A stretch of 64,000 nt of DNA from Carnegiea gigantea. Its lineage: Eukaryota; Streptophyta; Magnoliopsida; Caryophyllales; Cactaceae. Below the pieces are notes generated by a model. The model was not told the origin of the DNA and did not search any database. It saw nothing but the letters and a program-made list of their open reading frames with translations. The DNA lies in assembly GCA_029747015.1 (NCBI GenBank), contig JAKOGI010000825.1, forward strand, positions 72,501-136,500, given 5' to 3'. Within the stretch, counting starts at the first letter, position 1. Each line of letters starts with the position of its first letter. Below are positions 22,330 to 32,099 of the stretch, piece after piece. The position numbers were made by a program, and so were the translations under genes.

Positions 22330-22800
22330 CTTTATATATCTCAAAAGCTTCCTATGAAGATAGCTAAAGGGAATATATCTTTAATTCAAGATGCACTCAA
22401 GGTATGTGGCTTAATCATAGATGGTGGTAGTTGTACCAATGTGCCCTCTGAGACATTCATTAACAGACCTCAAATGTTCACTAAGGAGCATCCTACTCCA
22501 TACACCCTTCAATGGTCAGAGCCACGCAATGAGGTAACTGCTTCAAAACAAGCTCTCATTTTATGCCTCATTGGTCCTTATAAAGGTGAAGTTTCATATC
22601 TTCCCTATGGATGCATGTTACTTGTTACTTGGTAGACCTGGTTGTATAATAACCGTGTGATTTATGATAGGGATGCTAACACCTATTCACTCAAGCACAA
22701 TGAGTACAGTCTTATAATGAACACTTGCCTTTGCCCAAACCTCAAAAAAGTCAAGCTAGGGAAGTGAAGTGAGAAAACCCTTTATAAGACTGAAACATGG
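22330..22800 (+). pseudogene. Retropepsin pseudogene, array copy 2
   Basis: The open frame from 22354 carries CGLIIDGGSCTNVPSETFI, the protease active-site loop, then LQWSEPRNEVTASKQALI and PYGCMLLVTW, a degraded form of the conserved C-terminal half. A TAG follows near 22633. The tail (to about 23080) matches the tail of copy 1 (GLGQSISSILLEPNRLD against LGQSMSGVSLEAT), so the family ends soon after protease. Confidence 0.6.
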
Positions 22801-23127
22801 GATGAGTGTGCCACTAGTGAGAGCAAGTCTCATATTGCCTACTAATGGTTACGTGAACACAAGTGAGGAAGTGAACCCAGTATGCCCTATGACTCTAATA
22901 CCCTCTCATGCTAGTGGTGATGAGTTCATGCCTCACCTCACTATTGGAAACGCTTTTCCAAGTCAATCTTGTTTAGGAGTAGAGTCAAGGGGACTTGGCC
23001 AATCTATAAGTAGTATCCTTCTTGAACCTAATAGACTTGACTGGTCGTATGATGAATACATCAATATTTTTAACAACTGAATGGAAGCTGAAGATTTGAA
23101 GGCAAATGTTTCTTAAGAGGGGATGCT

Positions 23128-23549
23128 TGATGTAGAGAAAACCACTAAGACCAAGGTTCTCTAACATGCCTTGGAAAGTCTGTGGACAACTTGGGCAAAT
23201 TCAACCTTGAATATCTCCCCTAATTTCCTCCATTTTGGCAGGTGGAGGATGGCACCAAGAAAGCACAAGTGTAGCAAATTCTTGTATTGCATTTTATCTA
23301 GTGGTCCCCTTTTTCTTTGTTATAACTGTACAACTAGCTAGAATTCCATTAGTTGTTTTCTTAGTAACTCTGTTCAATGATACAAAGCTTAGAGAGAAGG
23401 GCATCCTAGTGTATAATGTCTTGATTTCTTGCATTATTTTCAGATTTCGATTATTCTATGAAAAAGCTTGTTACTTGTTATCTCTCGATAAAAATCTCAT
23501 TTTATTTCTTTGTATTGGAGAGTTGATTGTGAGTCTTCGCTTTATTTCA
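23128..23549 (+). repeat. LTR 3 of the array, internally deleted
   Basis: Starts TGATGTAGAG and ends at a position equivalent to the end of LTR 2. It lacks about 370-400 bp of the middle: the left part jumps from the block around aaggttctctaacatg directly to the block equivalent to 20370-20400. The right half keeps the tggtccccttttt and tagaatt blocks of LTR 1. Confidence 0.6.
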
Positions 23550-23845
23550 ATCTATGGTGCCTTGTTTTTATAAGATTGAATATTAGGTAGATTTGTCTAG
23601 GTGATGGCTTAGCCTCCATCCTAGGCATATCTTCTTTTGATTATTGTTGTTTGTAGTCTTTCTAAAATTCAAAATCCATAAAATGTATTTTCTTTGGGCT
23701 TGATCCTTGCTTGTAGTTAAAATATAGTTCATTAATGTATTTTTCTTGTGTGTTGTTGTTCATCCTCCTCACTTTGTGAATCATCATGAAGATCAAAGCC
23801 TTTTACATGGACAAAAGGTATCCTCTCATTCATCTGAAAAGCACT
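23550..23845 (+). repeat. Truncated third leader of the tandem array
   Basis: About 295 bp closely similar to the leaders at 17440-17780 and 20666-20960 (aaaatccataaaatg, ctttgggcttgatccttgcttg, gttgttgttcatcctcc). Similarity stops near 23845, so the third unit of the array is cut short. Confidence 0.6.
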
Positions 23846-24159
23846 TTACTAAACTCCCTTGTGTGCACTTTCTTAGTAAGTTTGCCTCTTAGCTTACTTA
23901 ACTTCTATTAGTCTAAGTTAAGCACTGTGTAAGGCTTATTAGCATACTCGGAATAGTTTCGAATGTAGTTTGCTAGCGCCACAGGGATGTTGAGTTTCAA
24001 CAAAGAATCACCCTATGGTGATTGGTATCCAAAGGGTTCCAGAGAATTCCATAAGGTTCGAAATGTTCTAGAAGTTTCAAGCAACTTAATGCATGACACT
24101 TCGTATAAATCCCACTTATATCAACGTTTTATGCCTTAAAACTAGAAAAAATATTTTTG
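23846..24159. other. Anonymous spacer left of the minus-strand gypsy element
   Basis: No gene or repeat terminus recognised. A phrase near 24050-24085 (ggttcgaaatgttctagaag) faintly resembles 3530-3550, but no structure follows from it. Confidence 0.35.
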
Positions 24160-24164
24160 ACACT

Positions 24165-25704
24165 TGATGTAAGTCTCAAGGGAAGGAACAACCCAAGCCA
24201 ACTTACAACAAGAACACAACCAAAATAAGTGAGAACTCACGGTTCAAGGGGGGCACAGTCGTGCTTGGTGGCACGGTATGGCCGTGCCAACTTGCTGCCT
24301 TGCACGCCTAGAGTTTGTGAAAGTTCACGGTTTGAAGTGGTTTTTGTGTTTAGGGAAAAACTGAATCAAAGCAAGATGTCTTGGCCTTGATTAAGCTTGA
24401 AAAGAGTATGAGAAAGGATAGGGAATGTGTGGAATGAAAAAGAATAAGAAGCCCACTGATTAGAACACAAAGAGAGCTCACGGTTTAAAGAATCCGAAAG
24501 CTAACTTTAAGAACTTTAAGTGTCTTCAATGTGTTTGGATAGTTCTAAACTATGTGATTAGATAAGATACACCACTAATCACTTAGCTTAGGGCCCTTAA
24601 TCTTTGATTAGGATAAGATACACCACCTAACCAAGGATTAAGACTCACTTGGTCACCACCTTAATTGGCCTAATTAAGGATAAGCAAGTTAAGTGTTTAA
24701 GAGAAACTCAAGACACAAAGTCTTTTCTTAATTTCAATACTCAAGCTTCTGTTTCACAAAAGAGCAGCAAAGGCACTTATATGGCCTTGAGAATACACGA
24801 AAAAGGCTTCCCTTCTAGGCAAGGAAAGTTATTAAGCTAATCCTAAGCTAAGTAGTGCACGGTTTAAGCTTAAATATACATAAGCTGAAAGTTTAAGCAA
24901 CAAAACACAAGATTTCCTTCTTAAACTCTTTCCTAAGCATTAAGAAACCTTGTTGATTCATTTTCCCTTCAATAGAGGTAAGTTTCACATGGATGCCACC
25001 TCAAAAGGTTGATGAATGCATGGCTGCCATGTAGAGTGAGTGTGGCCGGTTCATAGCTTGCCAAGTGTCGCCTTCTTCTTGCTTCCACGTGTCTCACTCC
25101 TATGTGGCTGAGTGGAAGCTTACCAAGAAGCTCAAGTTGACCAAGTAGGCAAGAACACACCTCTAGCAAACCCATCTAGGAGGGAAAACCACGTAGCTAA
25201 GTAACCGGGTGTCTAGGTGCTGGTTTCTGCCTTATCTTGTGCTTCATGGTTGACACCTCAAATGCTGAGTAATTTGAGCTTTCTTTACATGGAAGGAAAC
25301 CTTAAGATGTCTAGTTTTCCCTCCTTTTTGAATCAAAGTGTTTGGATGTCATGTACCCCCTGAAATAGGCTGATTACCCAAACCATGTAGAATTGGATCC
25401 AAAACAGCATAGGTTTCAAAATGAGCTCCGTTCACTAACCAATTGAACTCTAAATCTTGTAATTCTAATTGGGTATGAAAGCTAAGACCTTAATCTTGTA
25501 ATCACACCAAAAAATGTGCACTTAAGCTGGGATTAAACTTGAGAAATCAGGTAACAAATACTGGGTGAAAGTCAAGATGAAAAACCGGGTGCATCACCTT
25601 CAATGTTCTTCACCAAACAACTAATGGCCATGGCTTTGGACTTAGTTTCTTGATTATTTTAGATCATTTGAACATTAATGGACCTTGTGAATGGACCTCC
25701 ATTA
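24165..25704 (-). repeat. 3' LTR of the minus-strand gypsy element
   Basis: Same length (1540 bp) as the copy at 34174-35713. Read on the minus strand it should begin TGATGG; here it begins TAATGG, a G-to-A change of the terminal TG, while its other end is the intact CATCA. Contains the compound hairpin at 24252-24288. Confidence 0.9.
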
Positions 25705-25720
25705 TTCTGCCCTTATTGGG
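25705..25720 (-). promoter_or_regulatory. Polypurine tract of the minus-strand gypsy element
   Basis: Minus-strand cccaataagggcagaa directly before the 3' LTR. It is the expected plus-strand priming site, partly degraded by a pyrimidine. Confidence 0.6.
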
Positions 25721-25739
25721 AAGATTTGATCCTCGAATC

Positions 25740-26695
25740 TGAAAGATAGTCATTTATTTCATGAGGACTTAAATCAGCAACGTTAAACGTAGCTGATACT
25801 CCATAATCTTCTAGTAATTCCACCTTATAAGCATTATCATTAATCTTCTCCAAAACCTCGAATGGACCATCTGCTCATGGCATCAATTTAGTTTTCCTTT
25901 TGGAAGGAAAACGCTCTTTGCGTAGATGTATTCATACCAAGTCGCCTGGCTTGAAAAGCTTCTCTCTCTTATGCTTGTTAGCCTGGGCCGTGTATGACAG
26001 GGTGGTTTTCTCAATCTTGGCCTTTACTACCTCATGTAACTTTTGGATTTCTTCCACTCTAGCTGCAGCATCCGCACTAGGCCTTTGATCTAACGGTCGG
26101 GGAATAAGATCAAGTGGACTTAGGGGTTCAGTCCCATAGACCACCTTGAAGGGCGATAGACCAGTAGCCTTGCTTGGAGTCTTGTTGTATGCAAACTCAA
26201 CATGTGGGAGTAACAGATCCCAAGCCTTCGCTTGATGTTTAATCAAAACCCTTAAAAGAGTACCGAGGGTTCGATTAGTGACCTCTGTCTGCCCATCTGT
26301 CTATGGATGACAAGTGGTACTGTACTTGAGTTTAGTACCTAATTTCTTCCACAAAGTAACCCAAAAGTAACTTAAGAATTTGGTATCTCGATCTTAGACA
26401 ATGGAACGGGGAATTCCATGTAATCTTATTACTTCCTTGAAATAGAGCTCCGCGAGGTGAGTAGCATCATTAGTTTTGTTGCAGGGAATAAAATGAGCCA
26501 TCTTTGAAAATCGATCCACCACCACGAAGATAGAAGTCCTTTGTGTCTTTGGTAAACTAAGTATGAAATCCATACTAACGTCTAACTAAGGTAACATGGA
26601 AATAGGTAGTGGCGTGTAAAGCCCTTGGGGGAGCGAATGACTCTTTGTAATTTGACATGTACTGTATCTTCTAATGATATCTTGAACGTCCTTCT
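25740..26695 (-). pseudogene. Integrase pseudogene (minus-strand gypsy)
   Basis: The minus-strand frame at 25932-26246 reads KAWDLLLPHVEFAYNKTPSK and LSPFKVVYGTEPLSPLDLIP, the C-terminal half of a Ty3/gypsy integrase core. Nearer 25800 it reads [13 protein letters not shown], the end of the C-terminal domain. The core D and E region (about 26270-26600) is present but crossed by stops. The frame then runs through the purine tract into the LTR. Integrase would have inserted the cDNA; this copy cannot encode it intact. Confidence 0.75.
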
Positions 26696-27421
26696 CTATG
26701 CTTGGCCAATAATAATGTCCCTAAGCATGATTAGGGTCTTGTCTTCACTAGAATGACCAGCTAACGATCCAGCATGGACTTCTCGAATAAATAACTCACG
26801 TGTGCTGCATTTAGGGATACATAATCGAGCACCCTTAAAGAGAAAGCCTTCTTGAACTAGGAAATCCCCTTTGGGATGTTTGGTGCACTCAGAATGTAAC
26901 ACCCCAAAGTCTTCATCATCCTGGTATAATGCCTTTAGATGCTCAAATCCAAGGATACAAGCATCTAACTGAAATAATAATAGATAACGCCGAGAAAGGG
27001 CATCGGCGCCTTGATTCAACTTGCCGAACTTATGCTTGATAGTGAAGTGAAAAGACTGAAGGAACTCAACCCATTTGGCATGGCGTGAGTTTAGTTTATG
27101 TTGGCCTTGAATATACTTTAAAGCCTCGTGATCTGAATGCAGAATAAACTCACTGGTAATCAAATAATGGTTCCAGTGTTCTAAGCATCAAACGATTGCA
27201 TAGAATTCTTTGTCATAAGTTGAATATCTCTTTCAGGTATCACATAACTTCTCACTGAAGAAGGCCAAAGCACATCCTTCTTGAGTAAGAATCCCACCAA
27301 TACCAACTCCGGAAGCATCGCATTCAACTTCAAAGACTTTCTCAAAGCAAGGTAAAGCTAAGACCGATGCTTGAGTTAGTCTTTCTTTTACTTCTTCAAA
27401 GGCAGCTTGAGCTTTAGGATT
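26696..27421 (-). pseudogene. RNase H and zinc-binding integrase N-terminus pseudogene
   Basis: The open stretch 26696-27163 reads SEFILHSDHEALKYIQGQHK (RNase H C-terminal part), DALSRR, then CIPKCSTRELFIREVHAGS and AGHSSEDKTLIMLRD, the start of the HHCC zinc-binding domain of integrase. The part 27164-27421 holds the first half of RNase H with stops (for example near 27188). Colinear with 51340-52030 of the plus-strand element. Confidence 0.75.
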
Positions 27422-28420
27422 CTAAATGAATGAAGAACCCTTAATAACTTTAGTTATAGGAGCTAAAATAGTGCTGAAATTACGTATGAATCTCCTGTAG
27501 AAAGAAGCTAAGCCATGAAAGCTTCGAACATCATGAATACTCTTAGGAACAGGCCAAGTCCGAATAGCCTCAATCTTGCTTTCATCTACCTTAATACCAT
27601 CTTCAGAAACAATATAACCTAAGAAGGTAACTTCATGGGTAAAGAAGGTACACTTCTTAAGGTTGCCAAACAATTTTCCCTTTTTAAGAACGAGCATCAC
27701 CTGAGTTAAGTGATCTTGATGCTCCTGCTCATTCTTGCTGAACACTAAAATATCATTAAAGTAAACGACCGCAAACTTGCCCAAGTATGGTCGAAATACT
27801 TGATTCATCAATCTCATAAACGTACTAGGGGCATTGGAAAGACCAAAAGGCATGACTAACCATTCATACAATCCGCCTTTAGTCTTAAAAGTAGTTTTCC
27901 ACTCATCACCCTCCCTAATACGAATCTGATAATAACCACTCCTCAAATCAATCTTACTAAACACCTCAGAGCCATGTTACTCGTCCAACATATCTTCAAG
28001 CCTAGGTATAGGATATCTATACTTGATAGTAATTTTGTTTATGGCCCTACTGTCAACACACATCCTCATACTACGATCCTTCTTTGGGACCAAAAGAGCC
28101 GGAACAGCGCACGGACTTAAGGACTCTCGTACCAACCCCTTAGATATCAATTCTTCAACTTGACGTTGAATCTCCTGGGTATCTTTTGGGTTTGTCCTCT
28201 AAGCTGGCTTGTTTGGTAAAATGGATCCTGGGATAAGGTTAATATGATGTTGAATGTCACGCTTTGGTGGTAAACCCGAAGGTATCTCATCAAGAAATAG
28301 GTGACTAAACTGATTCAATATGACCTTGGCTATGCGATGGGATGGAAGTGGTGTTTCTGGCTCTTCTTGTACTTGCAATATCCACTCTTTCAAGGCCTTA
28401 AACTCATATTGAGAGGGCTT
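27422..28420 (-). pseudogene. Reverse transcriptase pseudogene with altered active site
   Basis: The open frame 27422-27964 covers fingers and palm: [39 protein letters not shown], then [12 protein letters not shown], where the catalytic YxDD is YFND (27752-27763; first Asp to Asn, G to A). [20 protein letters not shown] follows. The upstream part (about 27965-28420) contains the GLPPKRDIQHHINLIPGS block with a stop after NKPA. Such an enzyme would lack a metal-binding aspartate. Confidence 0.8.
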
Positions 28421-28965
28421 CAAAAGTGGTTCTCCATATGTCAAAAGTAAGTCAGATTGATTTTGGCTTTTTTGTGGTTTCATTTTGTGGAGCTCGGATG
28501 GTGACATAGGATTCAGGGTAATTTTCTTGCCATCTTTGGTAAAGGAATAAATATTAAGGTAACCATTATGCATGACCTTCCTATCATACATCCATGGTCT
28601 CCCTAATAGAATATGACAAGCATCCATGGGGATAACATCACACCATAGTTCATCTTGGTAGTTCTTACCAAGAGAGAATGAAATCAAACAACGGGAATTA
28701 ACTTGTAATCCCTTGCCTTAATTTAACCATTGAATACTGTATGGGTGTGGATGTGCCGTGGACTGAAGGTCCAATTTTTCAATCATGCTTAATGAAACAA
28801 CGTTGGCACAACTTCCTCCATCGATGATTAAAGAACATACTTTGCCTTGGACTGTACACCGTGAGTGAAATATATTCTGACGTTGTTTATCCTTAGCAAC
28901 TCGTTGATTACTCAATACCCTTCGAATCACTAGCATCTCACCTTCATCTACATTTTCCACAAACT
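28421..28965 (-). pseudogene. Protease pseudogene (minus-strand gypsy)
   Basis: The frame 28718-28960 carries VCSLIIDGGSCANVVSLSMI, the active-site loop in the D-G-G form typical of this group. After one stop (about 28716) the frame 28421-28687 continues with SFSLGKNYQDELWCDVIPMD and HILLGRPWMYDRKVMHNGY, the C-terminal half. It is colinear with 49790-50190 of the plus-strand element, whose version has no stop. Confidence 0.8.
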
Positions 28966-29472
28966 CCTCCTGAACTTCCTCATGATCTTCCTCAGCAGCT
29001 TCTTCCTTTTCCTCCTCTTTCTCCTCGGCAAATTCTCCCTCAATGGCTTCCTACTCAGCTAAGGTAACTACCTTGCGACTAGGACAATCGAAAGCAATAT
29101 GTCCTAGGCCTTGGCACTAATAACACCTTCTCTGGCTTGTGGGGTATGCATTTGGACGCGGGGGATTTGGTAGTGGCCTTTGATGAGCTTGGTTCTTTTG
29201 TGGATTAGATGGGAAAGGGGTAGATGATTTAGGCTGAGGTGTGGTACTCCCCTTGTTTAAGGGTTACCCACGGTTTGAAACTGAATAGGGCTTAAAAGAA
29301 TCTCGAACATTCATCCTAGACTTTCTTTGTTGCTCCACCTTATGTGCTAAGACACATACTTCGTCAAAGGTGGTGTAGGCTTGCAATTCAACCACGTTGG
29401 CTATCCTAGGATCAAGTCCTCCTAGGTAACGAACCATGGTCTGCTCTTCAGGCTCATGAATGTCACACTTAA
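28966..29472 (-). pseudogene. Gag C-terminal part, cut off by nested insertion
   Basis: Continues the gag frame left of the nested element: CDIHEPEEQTMVRYLGGLDP, then a proline/serine-rich stretch and a knuckle at about 29080-29125 reading CY*CQGLGHIAFDCPSR. All four zinc ligands are kept, but a stop (TAG, as from CAG) sits inside the knuckle. The last five bases (CTTAA) are the target duplication of the nested element. Confidence 0.8.
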
Positions 29473-30797
29473 TGATGTATATGAGAGTCCAAAGTGACCA
29501 AATTCAAAGAATAAGGGTGGGATGTGGGGGTGAGGAAGGAGCGAAGGTAAAGGTGAAGGGAGGATAAATCAAGACTTTGGTTTGAGATAATCGCACTTGG
29601 GAGCCACGCAAGCCTTAGTCTTGGGCTATTCTTTTTACCCAATCTAGGATATAGAAGATTCACCACCTAGGAGAGCAAAAAGAACCTAGAGCACCACTTA
29701 AAGTAGCCAACCTTAAGATATAGAATTAGGATTTCAAGCAAGCACACTTGAGAACACTCAAAGGCTTAGTATTACTTTGAAATTGGAGTACAAGCTGATG
29801 ATCCCTCAACCCACACACCTAGCCCCTTTTATAGTAGAGAACAACACAAATGAAAGGGCATACGTTATAAGAAATAAACATAGGTACACCAAAGGACACA
29901 TTAATGTGTCGGTTACAAATAATCAAGGGGAAGGGGAAAAGATGAGTTCCTTGAGATGCCACAACTCCTTGGCTGCATAAATTACATTAACCCCCTGGTA
30001 TAAGAAGGGTCTCATGTCCAAATGCAGCTGAAAAGGTTCATGAACCGAATGGGAACACCAAACATCCTCCTTCTTTAATGCACTCACACCCTTGCAGCAG
30101 CTTTGACTTTGGACGGCCATATCTCGCGATTTACTGGGCCAAATTGCGTGATTTTGGGCTTGTTGGAAAGCCCTGGATGTGTAGTTTCCAGGAAGCACAA
30201 GTTTGACCAATTTGGACCAACCGTGTGAAAGTTATGGCTCAAACAATGAAGACTGCTCAGACTAGCCTGTGCCTGGACATTGGGCCTTTGAGGTCTCTTC
30301 TTGCCCAACCAAATGAGATCCAATTTAAGCATGGTTGGACTTATTGGAAAGCTAACATATTAGGCTAAAATATTATGTGGGCCCTCAAGCTGTCGGTCCA
30401 CCAAATCTTGCACAAAACAAGTAACAAAGACCGGGTTATGATTGAATGAATCCGGTGCCAACTCGTCGGGCATTGCCATGATTGTTCTGCAAAGTTGAGC
30501 CACTTCATTGACCCCCTTGAGCTTAGTATGGTCTTCCTTGAGCTGAGAAAGGAGCATAGAAGAGGGGGCTTGATGGTCTCCATCATTGAAATACAAGGTA
30601 CTCTTGATCCCCATTTGGAAAACCCATTTGGAAAAGGCAATTTGAAGTTCAAATAAAACTCCATAAAGTGTCTTTTGTCATGAAATTCAAATATTGGAAC
30701 CAAAGAAGGGCCTTGCCATGCACGAATTTGTATGGAGCTTACCTCCCATGAAGTTGAGTTGAAAGAATGAAAATGATACCCTTGAAGATATACATCA
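29473..30797 (-). repeat. 3' LTR of the nested gag-only element
   Basis: 1325 bp, same length as the 5' copy; ends TGATGTATAT and ATACATCA. The gag frame enters it from the internal region and stays open to 30365. Confidence 0.9.
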
Positions 30798-31784
30798 ATC
30801 CCTCTTTCTTCGAAAAGAATTGTCCTCAATTCTTGTTGTGAATGAGGGCATTCTTCTTGACTCAAGAGTTCCTCAATTCCTTCAACAACCCCACATAGCT
30901 CCAAATCGGACACTTGGAGTTCTTCAATTTCGAGCTCATCAAATCTTAGAGGTAGGTCACAATTCACCTCATGGTTTTCATGACATCCTTCTTTAAAGAT
31001 CAAGGGTTCTCCATGTTTGCCTTCCTTATCTATCCCTCTTGGTTGTCCTTCACTTGTGTTTCCCATTTGTCCCCCCATGGTTATACGTTTGGCTAGTTCA
31101 GGTTCTAATTGTGGGGATAATGGAACAATGAAATTATCATAACAAGGATCAAAGTGAGCAACACATGCTATTCCCTTATCGAAATGGTGATCTAGCACAA
31201 GTGGCAAAGGACATGAATAGTCTCCTTGTCCCTTAAGTTCAAAGGTCTCTTCATCACCATAGTCATCAAAAACAGGAGGTAGGTCAACTAGGCTTGAAGC
31301 TTCCTCCCCAAGGATCTTTTCATCTTTGTTGGGGTTAGGTTTCTCCAAACAAAGGAAGGAAGTAGAGTTAGAGATACAAGCACTCATGGGCCTCCCCTTG
31401 TTGAAAGGGATGCCTTTAGAAGAGGAATTAAAGCCATTTCCCTCAAAGGTAAGAAAAAGATGCTTCTGTAAGTACGAGGTTGGAGCAAAAGCATACTTTA
31501 GTTTACCTCTCAACTTATCCCATGTTCTGATCTTACTTTTTCCTCTCTTCTTCCTCTTATACTTGTACTTTTCCCCCCATTCAAGTGCATGGCCTCGGAG
31601 CTTCTTGATAACCACCTTAAACTTCTCTTGCTCGTCAATATTGTAGCGAGTGAAGACTTGATCCACTTTGGAAATCCAGTAAGGGAAATCTTCTTTTTTG
31701 GCCACGAAACTTTGGAGTTTCAAGGATGACCATCTCCTTTTCAATCAAAGCAATCTCTTTTCTCAAGTTCCCAAGAGAAATCAT
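30365..31784 (-). CDS. Gag-like protein of nested element, one frameshift
   Basis: A long minus-strand frame, open from 31744 to 30365 (459 codons), carries a retrotransposon-gag domain near its start: EDFPYWISKVDQVFTRYNID, KFKVVIKKLRGHALEWGEK and KSKIRTWDKLRGKLK. A long acidic region without a zinc knuckle or protease motif follows. The likely start ATG (31784) lies in another frame that opens MISLGNLRKEIALIEKEM, a probable coiled coil. The two frames meet at a run of six A (31694-31699), so a one-base indel there probably broke the gene. At the other end the frame runs through the purine tract and 430 bases into the 3' LTR. Confidence 0.7.
30798..30812 (-). promoter_or_regulatory. Polypurine tract of the nested element
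   Basis: Minus-strand GAAGAAAGAGGGAT directly precedes the 3' LTR and is also translated in the gag frame as EERG. Confidence 0.75.
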
Positions 31785-31862
31785 GATGGATGAATGCTTA
31801 AGGGTTCTTTGTGGGTTACGTGTTTAGGCTAGAAAAAGGCTGTTTTGGAGAAGAGGAGGGAG

Positions 31863-31898
31863 GGCACGGTCGTGCAATGGGGCACTGGGGAACCGTGC
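31863..31898 (-). repeat. Second, degenerate hairpin in nested element leader
   Basis: A partial copy of the hairpin at 31935-31971 (ggcacggtcgtgc at one end, aaccgtgc at the other), about 70 bases away on the gag side. Confidence 0.5.
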
Positions 31899-31934
31899 TT
31901 GAGTACTGTTTTGAAAATACTAACAATCAAGGAT

Positions 31935-31971
31935 GGCACAGTCGTGCTAGCGAGCACGGTGTGGCCGTGCC
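31935..31971 (-). promoter_or_regulatory. Compound hairpin in the nested element leader
   Basis: Minus strand: GGCACGG at one end pairs with an almost complementary end (one mismatch), enclosing an inner perfect stem CGTGCT/AGCACG with a four-base loop. The stretch 31925-32045 resembles 24245-24360 of the surrounding element's LTR. It lies between primer site and gag, where retroelement RNAs usually carry dimerisation or packaging signals; that role is inference. Confidence 0.6.
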
Positions 31972-32084
31972 AAATTGCTGCCCGTGGATGCTTGGTTCAT
32001 GCACGGTTTTGCTGGTTTGAGTTGTTTTTGTGTTTTTGTTTGGGAAATGTGTTTGGGCTACAAACTTGGTCAAATGGCAACCTA

Positions 32085-32097
32085 GGCTCCGATACCA
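32085..32097 (-). promoter_or_regulatory. Primer-binding site, nested element (tRNA-Met type)
   Basis: Minus-strand TGGTATCGGAGCC, two bases from the 5' LTR. It differs from the usual initiator-Met complement TGGTATCAGAGC by one base (A to G). Confidence 0.85.
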
Positions 32098-32099
32098 AA

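Larger units (their letters stand above)
20666..23127 (+). mobile_element. Tandem gypsy array, internal region 2 (gag-protease only)
   Basis: Same plan as region 1: leader, gag with start ATG at 21317, zinc knuckle, protease, short tail, purine tract (aagagggg, about 23115) and LTR 3. No polymerase genes. The matching layout of regions 1 and 2, each joined by a single shared LTR, is the signature of LTR-LTR unequal recombination or of a tandem provirus-like insertion. Confidence 0.7.

Noticed and set aside
31326..31646. 106-codon plus-strand frame
   Set aside because: Antisense shadow of the gag-like frame of the nested element.
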